Of a DNA stretch of 64,000 bases, positions 34,060-45,107 are shown in pieces. The first letter of the stretch is position 1. Every line of letters begins with the position of its first letter. The notes beneath the pieces are model-generated. The model did not search any database. It was not told where the DNA came from and saw only the letters and a list, made by a program, of their open reading frames with translations. A program made the translations under genes and the position numbers. Origin of the DNA: Sclerotiophoma versabilis (Eukaryota > Ascomycota > Dothideomycetes > Pleosporales > Didymellaceae); the NCBI GenBank assembly GCA_012274445.1, contig JAAROD010000015.1, forward strand, positions 248,001-312,000, read 5' to 3'.

Positions 34060-37009
34060 ATGGACCCCAGCAGCACCCTGTCGAACACGCCGGCCTCTAG
34101 CTCCGCGAACGTGCGGCCTACCACTTTCTCCCCATGACGGCAAATCCACCTTTTCGACAAAACACTCCATACAGGTCAACGAAGAGGAGCGCACTGCAGA
34201 TGGAGAAGAGTACCTACTTAGGTTCCTTGAAGTAGAGAAGGAGGTGCAGCTAGTAAACGACGAGACCACGTCAGTGCCTGAAGAACATGCCCACAATCAA
34301 CATGCACAGGGAGGGACCGCAATAGATGAGCCGGACATCATTGGGCTCCCTGCTGTCGAAGGAGGAACATCAAGCATACCCGAGCAGATGACACGCCCTG
34401 AAGCAAAACCCAAAACGAACACGCACCCTTCGTCTACATACACCCCGTTCAAGACGCAAAGGAGCCGTGCCGCGAGAAAGGCAAACCGACCGAGTCAGCC
34501 TACGACTGTCCTCGACTCAATACAAACCGCCGCGCGAAATCTCTATTCCTCCACTCCGCTTGGAAAGGTGGATCTGTCACACGCCAGTCCAAGACGCATC
34601 ATGCCTGGCGGCCACAGGCGGTCTAGTCCAAGCTCTTTTCCTACGTCCAAGGCAGTACAAGATCATGCAGCCCCCACTTCTTTGTACACGCTACTGGCAA
34701 GATATTTGGATCATCTCACCGCAGCCGCCTCCAGGGACGCGCCATTCATATGCACCCGGCAAGAACACGAACTACTCCAGCGGAAAGGGCTGACACAGGA
34801 GGTCGTGCAGTCGTGGGTATTCTCTCTCCTGGAGAAGAACTCCAACGCTGCTGCTGGGATTTTCCAGCGTGGTGCTGAGATGCCATCCTTTTTCTTGGTC
34901 TTGTTGTTTCTTCGCCGTGAGCACATCAGAGTGTATGCGCTGGGCGTAGTCCTCAATCACATCAGCTCCAGACTTGAGCAAGAGCCGATAAGCTGGAACA
35001 CTTTGAAGATTTTGGTTATCAGGATTCTGCGTCATGCGCGTAGAGTATGGCCAGAATCAATGCCCTGGATCTCCACCATCTTCTTGGACAAGGCGGCAAA
35101 GATACACGACATCGGCAGCGATACGAGCACTCTTTCGCCTCGCACTCACAGTGAGATCACCCATTTTTGCAACAATCTGCTATCGCTGCTATCACTGCCT
35201 TCATCTCTCCGACCGATGATCGCGTCTCGTCATCAAGAGAATGCGCAATTTCGTGTCCTGCAATTCATGGCTGGGTACGATCCGTCGATTGCGGTAACAC
35301 GAACTGGCTTTCGAGCAGTTGCACGGGTTCAGCTCACGCACGCAAAGACTGAACAAGAAAGAGACTGGGCAGAGCTGAAAGGACCTTCGTGGCCTCCGTG
35401 GAAAGAGAGTCGGACAGCTATGGATGATGACAAGGGCTACGAGTATGGGGCCTCTCGTGCCTCGAAGATATTGCACCGTATGTTCGAAGCGGGCTATGCT
35501 GCGCGCAGCTGGGAAGAGGTTGCAGAGGTGTATGCAGGATGGGATACCGATTTGAGTCCCACCGTTCAGACACGGAAGCTGCTTCCATTTGCTTTCCGAG
35601 GCAAACACACTCACCGACTATGGGCTGCGCGCATACGGACAACTCGGACGAGGCGAGAGGCTTGGGCGTGTTTCCTTGCCCATGAAGCGTCAGGCGCGCC
35701 TGCACACGAGGAGACCTATCTTGCCATGTTCGAGAAGCTGTATTACATGGAGGTACAGCGACGATCGAACGGCGCTTCTCATCAAGACGAGGTCCTCGAC
35801 GAAACATCAGAGCCGCCAGCAGCGACTTTGCTTCCTGGTGACATGAAAGAGGTTTTGGCTGATCCATCCTCCCCTTTGCACAACATCTACCTCAGCGAAG
35901 CCGTACCCACATACGAAGGATTATACCGCCGCATGACAAGCAGGAATATACGGCCTACAAAGAGGCTATTGGCGTTCTTACTGGAAACTTATCCTGACTT
36001 TGCCACCACCTTCAAACTCTTGGAGAAGGCCAAGGACGACTTCGATGGCGGCGTCAGCTGTCTGTTGACTGGAAATCATGGCGAAACCAGTACTGTTCAC
36101 AAAATCCCGGACTACTTTCTGGCTGCGTTCATTCGATTTCTTTGTCGCTTCGGCCACCCAACAAGGGGTCTTTCAGCCAGGACAGCTTTCTTGGCACAAG
36201 ACCAGCATCTTCGCCAGTTCATGTTCAACGAAAACTACCTTCTAGAATATGCCTACGCCCTTCTTCTACACTACAAACCACGCTACCAGCCTGCATGGAC
36301 TGCATTTATGGAGAGAATTGTGTTCAGCAGATTCGGGAATAAGCCTCTGTACCACGACAAAGACAGTTCAATGGGTATTTCGGACCTTCAGTACAACATC
36401 GTCGTTAAGCTTCTTGACACGCTAGCATCTGTCGACGTTGACCTTGAGGGGGACATGTTCAATCTTGCCTGTACAGCTACCAGGTATGCTGCGCAGGCAG
36501 TGCATCGAGGGAACTTTTCGATTGCGCGAGGTCACGATTTTCTAAATACCCATTCCTATCGTCTCCGGACACTCTTCCACCATCTTGTGGGCGCTCATGC
36601 AGACCCGCAGGTGCCTGCCCATGCAACCAGCATTCCGCCACACGTGCCAGGCCCGGCAGAGCTCCACGCCTACGTTCGTGCACTTGGCGTTCTCCGCGAT
36701 TATGAGGGGCTGTACTCTTTTTCGACGTGGCTCACAAAGCATAACGTCGAGGTCATCGCACGTGCACGCGCCCAGCATGGCGGCAGCGATATGTTGTTTC
36801 GCACACTTGTGGCGTTGAGGGCTGCTACTGGTGGATGGCTGGAGGAAGGGCTCGATAGCCGACCTACAGCACCTGCAGATATCAAGCAACTCATCAAGAG
36901 ACAGATTGAAAGTGTGGAAGAATGGGGTGGGTGGCCGAGCAAGAAGTACGTCACGTTGTATATTGAGGGCCATGTAAGGAGTGCGACGCCTGAGGTTGGA
37001 GGCCGGTAA
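34060..37009 (+). CDS. PPR-like protein, possibly CIA84-type
   Basis: A large helical-repeat protein of about 961 aa. The main exon is 34175-37009. A short first exon 34060-34110 (MDPSSTLSNTPASSSAN) is proposed because a 64-nt intron ending TACAG joins it in phase to VNEEERTADGEEYLLRFLEVEKEV. The donor GTGCGG is weak. The protein shows the fungal PPR-protein pattern (GASRASKILHRMFEAGYAARSWEEV; LKGPSWPPWKE; YAYALLLHYKPRYQPAWTAFMERI). This resembles the mitochondrial complex I assembly factor CIA84 and related RNA-binding PPR proteins. The modelled N-terminus does not look like a mitochondrial presequence, so either the start is wrong or the location differs. The family call rests on pattern recognition only. 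Confidence 0.7.
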
Positions 37010-37560
37010 GATACTTGTAGTTGATTTACATCCCCTGATGCATAATACAAAGCACATTCACAACGACGGAAATTTTGCCCAAACTCCCTCAGATCTTGCG
37101 GACTTCGGTGTGAAATGTTTCTTCTCCCTCGGTCAACCCAGCTCAGACGTGTCTAGCAAACTTCGATGCATCAAGGAGCTGGAGCTGGAGTTGTTCCGGC
37201 GGCAGCATGAAACAACAGTTGCTGGGCACGTGACGCCTTTCTCCACTTCTATCCGAATCAGCCTCATAGAACGCGGCTCCTGCCCCTAGCTCCGAAACCC
37301 AGATGCCGCTTCACCCTGACTCAGACGCGTTCCACATCGAGGCCGATGCATACGAACAGCCTCCTATTTCGCGAAACGGAGTCCTTTCCGAAATCGACCC
37401 AGCACCAATAATCTTTTTTCACTCTTCAGCATTGTTTGTTGTTCTCTCCTTACATCTTTCGTGACTATCGAACTTTAATATACCTAATAGCAGCATCGAA
37501 GTATCTTCACCAAAACGTATTGAGCATTGACTATTGCCAACCTCGTATTTCGACCAAACC
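37010..37560. other. Intergenic region
   Basis: Between two plus-strand genes; no gene supported. The last 180 bp is AT- and CT-rich and probably serves as the promoter and leader of the F-box-like gene. Confidence 0.5.
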
Positions 37561-38592
37561 ATGTCCTCAACCATCATAGTCAACAAAAAGCTCTCCATCC
37601 GCTCCATCGGGTCTCCAACCAAACTCTACAAAAATCGGCAATCGCAACTCTTCCGCGAATTGGAACTTCTCCTGGACCTCACACCGAGCACATTCAGCTC
37701 GCAACTACTCTCCCTCCCGGCACACCTTCGGCAACTTATCTTCACCCATCTGCTCCCGCCCGTCACCAATGTGCGTCCTGAACTGCACACATGCCTCTGG
37801 GGCGCCGAAATGATCGCTGGCGAACCATGGCGGCATAGCATCGTTGGCTACGGCAGCCGGGTACCCAATTCACTACGTCTGCATCCATCGCTACTCCTAA
37901 TCAACAAGAAGTTGCGCGACGAAGTATCAAAGCTGTACTGGGACCGCAGCAACCTGACGATCCACGCTGAGCTGCGCAACACAAAGTTCCAAAATGACCT
38001 CTTTGACTACTCCCCCCACATCCTCAAGCTCCCGCTCCTCCCGCACACCAGTCACGTGCGCTTTTATGTCGAGTGGAACTACACGCTCACCAAAGCTGCG
38101 AGCAAGACCGAGCGGATGCAGGACTACGTGCGCATGACAGACGATTTCTGCAAGGCCATGGACGAGATCCTGACTAAGACTACGAAAGTCGAGGGGCTAG
38201 AACTCAGCGTGTTGTTCTTCTGGAAGTACCGGAGCGGCAAAGTGTACAATCTGACCATGTCCGATCTTTTCGAGATCGAGGACGTGCTGAAGAAGTACGC
38301 AGAGCCGAAGTGGCTTTCGATCCTGCAGAAAGCGCAGTCGAGATCGAGAACTGCCCGTGGGGAAAGTGATCCTGCGATCTCGACACCCGCGCTTGATGCC
38401 GGCGCGGGGGTGGGGTATAAATTGAGCAGCGAGAAGAAGGGACTGGAGCAGAGTGGCGGGATGGAGATCTTTGTCAGCGCGGATCTGGAGGCGTGCATGG
38501 GGAGGAAGAGGAAGGAGGTGGATTTTTATGGGAATTTTGCCGTCAACGAGACGTTGCCACAGCCGGCGTATGAGGCGGGTATCATGATATAG
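37561..38592 (+). CDS. F-box-like/2EXR domain protein
   Basis: An intronless 343-aa frame starting at the ATG at 37561 (MSSTIIVNKKLSIRSIGSP); the frame above opens only on TTG. A F-box-like motif lies near residues 43-66 (LLSLPAHLRQLIFTHLLPP). It is followed by the usual pattern of these fungal proteins, in which a segment describing prior structural elements (LLLINKKLRDEVSKLYWDRSNLTIH) leads to a variable C-terminal half. A Ser/Arg and Gly-rich linker lies near 270-305. The function is unknown. Members are numerous in dothideomycetes and often lineage-specific. Confidence 0.75.
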   Translation: MSSTIIVNKKLSIRSIGSPTKLYKNRQSQLFRELELLLDLTPSTFSSQLLSLPAHLRQLIFTHLLPPVTNVRPELHTCLWGAEMIAGEPWRHSIVGYGSRVPNSLRLHPSLLLINKKLRDEVSKLYWDRSNLTIHAELRNTKFQNDLFDYSPHILKLPLLPHTSHVRFYVEWNYTLTKAASKTERMQDYVRMTDDFCKAMDEILTKTTKVEGLELSVLFFWKYRSGKVYNLTMSDLFEIEDVLKKYAEPKWLSILQKAQSRSRTARGESDPAISTPALDAGAGVGYKLSSEKKGLEQSGGMEIFVSADLEACMGRKRKEVDFYGNFAVNETLPQPAYEAGIMI

Positions 38593-39618
38593 CGCAACGA
38601 ATGGAAATATGAGGATGGCAGATCTGGATAAATTTTGCGGATGTGAGATGAATTCTCTGGGTAGCAAAGGATGATCGCATATCCCGCCGGAAACTGCACG
38701 GGAGCCACACACGCTGAGAGATATGAGGGTGTGCGAGTTTAGAGGCTGCAAACACGGAAGTTATCGTACGTCGCAGCTCAAAGACACCAAGCAACGAATA
38801 CCGGTACAGCCAACCATCCAACTCCACCTCGGTCATTGCCCTCCCGCTCGAAACCGCCCCTGCTGAATTCCAAAAGCACTCGACCGTTAAAAGCACATCG
38901 AGCTAGCGACTCCAACAGCATTCACGAACCCCAGTGTAATCCGATGCTCCAGACATGCACCAATCGAGTCACACGGTATACCAACCAGAAGTATTGGACA
39001 TCAACTTACTCCAGATACGAGCAGGACTTTACGCCCACATATCCAACCTCTTCAACGACAAACAGACGAAACCGAGGTCAGGACCCAAAATCTCACCTTT
39101 CTTTCTAATTTCACCTTTCTTTCTACTTGGCTTGTGGAGTAAGCAATGATACCTCTTGATCCCCTCATCTTCGACTTGACAAGCGACGAGAATGGTCTTC
39201 AGGAGAGACATGGAATTGATCCGTATCCTGAGGTATGCCACAATCGGATTCTAGATGCTTCATGGTAATTAAGATATGAGCGGGGGTAAGACTGGAATAG
39301 TTTAGGAGTCTTATTCTACAACAAAAGTCATGCTTTATAGGCGCTGGACATCTTCTGTATGGGCCTGGTTTTCTCCTTCCCTAGTGTTGGACGTTAATCT
39401 AGGTTGGTGGTGTGGCACTTTAGCGTAGAAAATGTCTCCACTATGCGAATTTTCGTCCAGACCGAGCCTCAACGCATCGTGACTCGTTATGCCAGCAACC
39501 TCGCGAGGAGTTGACCGTGCCGTCTGTCTGTACTGATACTTTTTGTTTTGCGCGATATATTTATTTTACTCCTCTGGATTTCCATCGATCACATCTCTTC
39601 CCAGCTCAAAGTTGGATA
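38593..39618. other. Intergenic region upstream of tRNA-Asp
   Basis: No protein gene is supported. A 17-bp unit, ATTTCACCTTTCTTTCT, is nearly duplicated at about 39090-39125. AT content rises towards the tRNA gene. Confidence 0.45.
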
Positions 39619-39704
39619 TCTTCGATAGTATAGTGGTCAGTATTTCTGCTTGTCATCCTTAGGACAGCTCGCAGGAGGCCGGGGTTCGATTCCCCGTCGG
39701 AGAG
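39619..39704 (+). tRNA. tRNA-Asp (GTC) with 14-nt intron
   Basis: A full cloverleaf can be folded. The 7-bp acceptor stem is TCTTCGA with TCGGAGA. The D arm contains AGTGGTCA. The anticodon stem is TCTGC with GCAGG. The anticodon loop TTGTCA carries GTC at 39652-39654. The T arm is CGGGG TTCGATT CCCCG, and the discriminator base is G. A 14-nt intron (39656-39669) sits at the canonical position one base 3' of the anticodon. Its AGGAC can pair with the anticodon region, as expected for a splicing substrate. The mature length is 72 nt. Confidence 0.93.
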
Positions 39705-40262
39705 ATACGATCTTTTTGCCTTTCTTGACCGTTCTGATGGAATCGGGGTGGTCGTGGTTTTTGTGTGTACGTGTCAATGCTATGCCTGGCTGGCTTCTGG
39801 CTCCGTTTGTTTTTGCCTCGTGCTCAAGGTGCTATCGCGGATGAGGTGCGTCATGGTGTTGCGCGTTTGTTTCGTTGGCGGAGAGTGAGTGTTGGTGTTG
39901 GTGTTCTGCGCTGGCGGCATCTATATATACACTTTAGCTTCGCTGCTTCAGTCATGCATTCAGTTGGCTGCGGTTTCTTGATCAACACCTCACAAACTGG
40001 ACCACGGACTATACGCTATAATTGAGGGCAGCCTGTTAGTATACTTCTAGATAAAATGCACGTTTTGTAACGCCATCAAATTCGAATAACATGTAATACA
40101 TCAGCATTCTTATGAACGAACAAATGTATTACCAACGCTACTATTTGTAAACGCCACCAGAAATGCTGCAAGTCGCTAAGATGCTAAGCAAACGTCTCCT
40201 TATATTTCCATACATGGCGCATGCTCCTTGGCGATATATGTGTAGTACGCTGCTGAGCCATC
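39705..40262. other. Intergenic region
   Basis: Between tRNA-Asp and the 3' end of the UNC-50 gene. The tRNA is followed by a T-run (CTTTTTG, 39713-39719) that fits an RNA polymerase III terminator. No other gene was seen. Confidence 0.5.
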
Positions 40263-41210
40263 TCAGCCTACGTGCTTTCGCAGCCTGGCGCCCGCCCAGA
40301 GAACTGGCGCGAAATGTTTCGCCATATTGAACCCAAAGAGCGATGCAAACCACAGTATTGTAGACACTGCGACTGGCACAAGCAGGAGCTCGGTGTGGTG
40401 TAGGAACGGTAGCGCGTTGTAGCCAAGAAAAGTGATGATGAAGTAGTATGTAAGAGCAAAGACGTAGAGCGTGTTTCCAAGAAGAAGCGAGACCCTACGC
40501 AGATCAATTAGCAGCTGTCCACCTGTTCACGTCACACAGTTGTCCAAGACACTCACCAATGGTTCGTCCCCACCAGCGGCATGCACAAGAACTGTATCAC
40601 ATAGAGGAATGCCCAGACCGGAACGAATGCACGTATCGACACGTCCCAGCAGTATCCAAATTCCAGCTCTTCTTTGCTTTCGCCGTCGCTCAAGTTGTAT
40701 AATCCTCTTCTCCGGCCGGGCAGCAGTGAGTTCCCTGGCCCTAGTAAACGGCCCACCAGGAAGTAGAACAATGTTGCTGTGACAAGCGACAGCAGGAGGA
40801 AGTGTACGAAAATAAAAACGAGGGTAATGTGCAGAGTTTGAGTGAAGCCGTCAGCGTATGCGAAACCCCACGCGAGGGACGTCAATGTAAGAAAGAACGA
40901 GAGGAGGTAGGTGAAGGATGGGTCAGGTCGGTGGTAGGTTTTGGTGGTTTGTTTCTGCTTGAAGTCAATCCAGGGTGCACTGTATCGAACGAAAAGTCCA
41001 TACATGATAGTATATTTGCCTGAACACCTTCTTGGGTGCTATTATTAAACTCATGATCTCCCATATAGCCATCTCGAAGTCCATCTGTGGAAACTTGAAC
41101 AGGCGCTTGAAGAAGCGCGGCATGCGGATTTCGCTCTTCCGTGTCGATGGCGTCGAGCCAAAGTTCGAGGGGCCGCCATTCGGTCGTGGGAGTTGTATTT
41201 GAGGGTTCAT
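40263..41210 (-). CDS. UNC-50/Gmh1 family Golgi membrane protein
   Basis: A 279-aa multi-spanning protein of the UNC-50 family (yeast Gmh1), a Golgi protein that binds the Arf-GEF Gea1/2 and affects receptor trafficking in animals. The exons (minus) are 41210-41004, 40957-40557 and 40494-40263, with introns of 46 and 62 nt. The joins restore IYYH|QKQTTKTYHRPDPSF and VGTNHW|VSLLLGNTLY. Family features are MPRFFKRLFKFPQMDFEMAIWEIMSLI, the RPDPSFTYLLSFFL segment before the first strong TM, and EFGYCWDVSIRAFVPVWAF. About five TM segments are present, ending GFNMAKHFAP. The start is at 41210 (MNPQIQLPRPNG). It is divergent from RNA14, with 577 bp between the starts. Confidence 0.93.
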
Positions 41211-41787
41211 TGTGCATGCGCCTGTCGAGGTCCAGTATGCGCCAGGTAGCTGCAAGAGAAGAGTTTCTGCTGGACAGAACTTGAGGGCGATCGACGATGT
41301 TCTCAGGCTCCTGAGGTACGACCAAGTTATGCAGACGAGCTCGCTCCAGCTACCGAAGTTGTCAATGTTTCGAGTGAAAGCGCAATGTTGTTCTGTGCCT
41401 TACGATGACATCGCCAGACGGCACCAGCCACACGTGCCAAGGCCGAAGCCTGATGCAGCCGAGCGCCGAACATGCAGCAACCAACGTTTGCTCGTCTCCT
41501 CCCCACGAACAGCTCCGGAGAACTGCGCAACCCGACGTCACCCTCGCGCATCTCGAACGCCGCTTCGACGAACTCGTAGACATCGACTCATAGCGGCGAC
41601 GGGGATTGCACTTTTCATACGCGTATAACTGCCGGCCGCTCCTTCCTGTCGATACTCACGCGACAAAGAGCTCATTGTCTGCGACACAGCTCCTTCGCGC
41701 AACCCTCATCTAAGCATTACTCGTCGCTACCAGCATCGAATCTAATAATACACAGCAGTTCCTCCTAACTTTCCTTCCATTTCAGCC
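41211..41787. promoter_or_regulatory. Shared divergent promoter region UNC-50/RNA14
   Basis: The 577 bp between two divergent start codons has no gene of its own and must contain both promoters. The 30 bp before the RNA14 ATG is pyrimidine-rich (CCTCCTAACTTTCCTTCCATTTC), typical of filamentous-fungal leaders. Confidence 0.5.
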
Positions 41788-44700
41788 ATGGCCGACGACG
41801 CAGAGCTCGCCTTCCTCCGTTCGCAAGAGCAGGAGTACGATCCCTCTGCGGTCTGGCCTGCAGCTGACGATCAGACGTCCTCCGGCGATGCAGGCGAAGA
41901 AGAATACGACCCTGCCGGCCCCATGGCTACCGCGCAAGAGCCCACCCAGTCCGAGCAGTCGGCGTCGATACCAGGGTCGACCGCAAATTCACCTCCCTCG
42001 GTTGACAACCAGGGTGAGAACGGCTTGAAACCCGTTTCTGCGGACACATCTGCTGCGCCCACACCCGCGAAGCAGCCGCGCACCATTGGTGGGTTCGTCG
42101 ACGAGAGCGAGGATGAGGAAGAGGAGCCTGTTGCGGCGCCAAAGATGGCAGCCCCTGCGTTACTGCGCGCCTCTGAGGCTGCAGAGACTCCGCAGCGTTC
42201 AGTTACAAACACTCCAAACAATACACTTCCCACACCAGATGTACAGTTACATAGTGCACAAGATCAGGGTGCTTCATCCGTCTCTGCTTCTGTCGCTGTC
42301 AATGAGCCTGCTCCCTCTATTGCTTCTGTTCCCGTCAATGGCACAACGCCTGTTCCAGACGCTACTAAGCCCGCAGGTCCTCTGACTATCGATCCTGCCC
42401 GCCAGGCGACCGCTTCTGTCACTCCCGCTCCTCCTTCTGCTTCTATACCTAAAGCTCGTCTTCCTCAGGATCGCATTGGCATCCTCAACGACCGCATTCA
42501 GGAAGACCCACGTGGTGACGTCGAGGCATGGCTGAGTCTTATTGAGGAGCAACGCAAGCGACACAAGTACGACGAGGCACGCGACGTCTTCAACCGTTTC
42601 TTGGAGCAATTCCCAACAGCGGTACGCATCAACGAACTAGACTTGCGTGCACGTAGCTGACGTGTTTAGGGCGAAGTATGGGTCGATTACATCAACTTCG
42701 AGACGGAGCTCGACGAACTCCCAAGGGTGGAGCAATTGTTTGGCAAAGCAGTACCGAATGGTCCTTACGTTCCCGTGTTTCAATGCTACATCGATTTCGT
42801 TCGCCGCCGGTTTAACCTTACAAATGATACCGCTGGCAAAAGTCGAGAGACTATTGTCATGGCATACGAGTTCGTGCTAGATCAAGTGGGTATCGATGTT
42901 GACGCTGGCAAGCTCTGGATCGACTACATTGAGTTACAGAAGACAGCCCCAGGGATACTCGGCGGCACAACCTGGCAGGACATGCAGAAGATGGATACTT
43001 TACGCAAGCTGTATCAGCGGGCAGTATCGATTCCAACTGGAGCAACTTTGGAGATCTGGCGTGACTACGATCGATTCGAAATGGGTCTGAACAAAGTCAC
43101 GGTAAGGCACCACACTGATGATTCGCTATGCATCACGAAACTAACATAGTTACAGGGCCGCAAGAACCTCCAAGAAAAGTCACCGTCCTACATGACCGCA
43201 CGAAGCGCTATCAATGTTCTGGATAACAACATTACACGGGGCATCAACAAGACAACATTACCGAGGCTACCGCCAGCCCCAGGCTTCGACGGTTACGAAG
43301 AGTACATGAACCAAGTCAAGCTCTGGAAGCAGTGGATACAGTGGGAGAAGAGCGATCCGCTCGAATGCGCAGTTGATGACCGCGCGTTATACAACAAGCG
43401 TGTCCTACACATCTACAAAAGTGCGCTGAGGCCACTTCGCTTCTGGCCAGAGCTTTGGTACGAAGCAGCGGAATGGTGCTACGAGAACGGTCTGCAGACA
43501 GATGGCGATAAGTTCTTGGATGACGGCATCAAGGCCAACCCCGAGAGCTGCCTCTTGGCCTTCAAGAAAGGAAATCAGGTCGAGCTCAGCACTGACTTCG
43601 AGGAAGGCCAGGCAGGCATTGTTGCCAAAGGTAATGCAGTTAAGAAACCCTACATGGACCTCTTGGACACTCTCTACGACCTCACTGCAAAGACAAAGAA
43701 GCGCGAAGAGCATTCGGTAGCTCGCGCAAGAGAAGCCTTCGACGCGCAGAAAGCCGCCGACGAGGCAGCTCGAGCCATTGCGCAGAATAGCGCTGAGGAT
43801 GCAGATGAGGACGACGAAGCCGAGGCGACAAAGCGGGCTCAAGAGAAGGAGGCCGCTTTCAATGCGCAAGTGCATGCCATCTCCGCAGGATACAACGCCC
43901 AGACCGTCACACTTAAGAAGACGTTGACATTTGCTTGGATCGCTCTGATGCAAGCGACCAGGCGCGTTCAAGGCAAAGGTGGAAACAATTCGGAGGTCCC
44001 TGGCTTCCGCGGTATCTTTACAGAAGCCCGCAGAAGAGGCAAACTGCTCAGTGACGCATACGTTGCCAGCGCGCAAATTGAACACCACTGTTACCAGGAT
44101 CCAGCTGCCGGAAAGATCTTTGAGCGTGGCATGAAGTTGTTCCCCGAGGATGAGCACTTCGCCTTGGAATACATCAAGCACCTTATCAAGCTCAATGACT
44201 CTACTAGTAAGTTTAATGCATCCTCAGTAGCCACCCTATATTGATTACCCCAGATGCACGAGCCGTCTTCGAGACCATCGTGGGCAAGCTGACAGCAAAG
44301 CCTGAGAATATTCTTAGAACCAAGCCTTTGTTCCTGTTCTTCCACGAGTACGAGGCGCACTTTGGCGAACTGGCTCAAATCACAAAGATGGAGCAGCGCA
44401 TGGCCACACTCTTCCCCGAAGATCCTCAGTTGCAACGGTTTTCGCGACGATTCGCAAGCCCAACGTTCGACCCAACAACCGTACGTCCGATCGTCTCGCC
44501 CAGAACGCAGATGAAGCCGGTGATGCCAGCGATGCCAAACATCATGCCTTCCATTGAGGAGGCTATGCCCAATGCACCTCCCCAAGCCCAAGCTCAAGAG
44601 CAGCGCATTGTCTCGCCGGCACCGAATGTCCTCAACTCTCCACGCCTCACAAACCTGCCAGTCATTACAAATTCGCCGAAACGCCCTCTTGAAGACGGTG

Positions 44701-45107
44701 ACGAAAGCGCACAACCTCGCAAGCTCGCCCGCGGTGAGTCACCTCTCAAGGGCGCTGCAGGTCGCCGCCTCGACGCCGCACGTCGCAACATGGCGGCCAG
44801 CGGTAACACGCCTGTTGGCTTGCCTCAAGGCCCAGCTCCCTTACCACGGGAGATCAACTTCCTCCTTGGCATCATCCCCGCTGCGCACACATATCGCGAG
44901 ACACGCTTCAAGCCCGAGGGTGTGGTCAATATGCTGCGAAATATCGCCGCCATTCCAATCCCCACATTGCCAGGGCATGCTCAGGTGCCGCAACCACAGC
45001 GATGGGGTACTACAGCGACAACGGCGCAGCAGCTGCAGAGTATACAGGAGAAGTACGGCAATCCTGCTGCACAGGCACCTCATGGTGGACATGCTTGGCC
45101 GCAGTAG
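41788..45107 (+). CDS. RNA14: mRNA 3'-end-processing protein Rna14 (CstF77)
   Basis: The scaffold subunit of cleavage factor IA, which with Rna15 and Pcf11/Clp1 directs pre-mRNA cleavage and polyadenylation in the nucleus. The protein is 1056 aa, from exons 41788-42621, 42670-43101, 43156-44206 and 44254-45107, with introns of 48, 54 and 47 nt, all in phase. The first about 230 residues are an acidic, disordered region. HAT (half-a-TPR) repeats follow from IGILNDRIQEDPRGDVEAWLSLIEEQRKR to about residue 780, with the Suf signature GEVWVDYINFE. Near the C-terminus lies the Rna15-binding monkeytail segment (REINFLLGIIPAAHTYRETRF). Length and order match filamentous-fungal orthologues. Confidence 0.96.
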
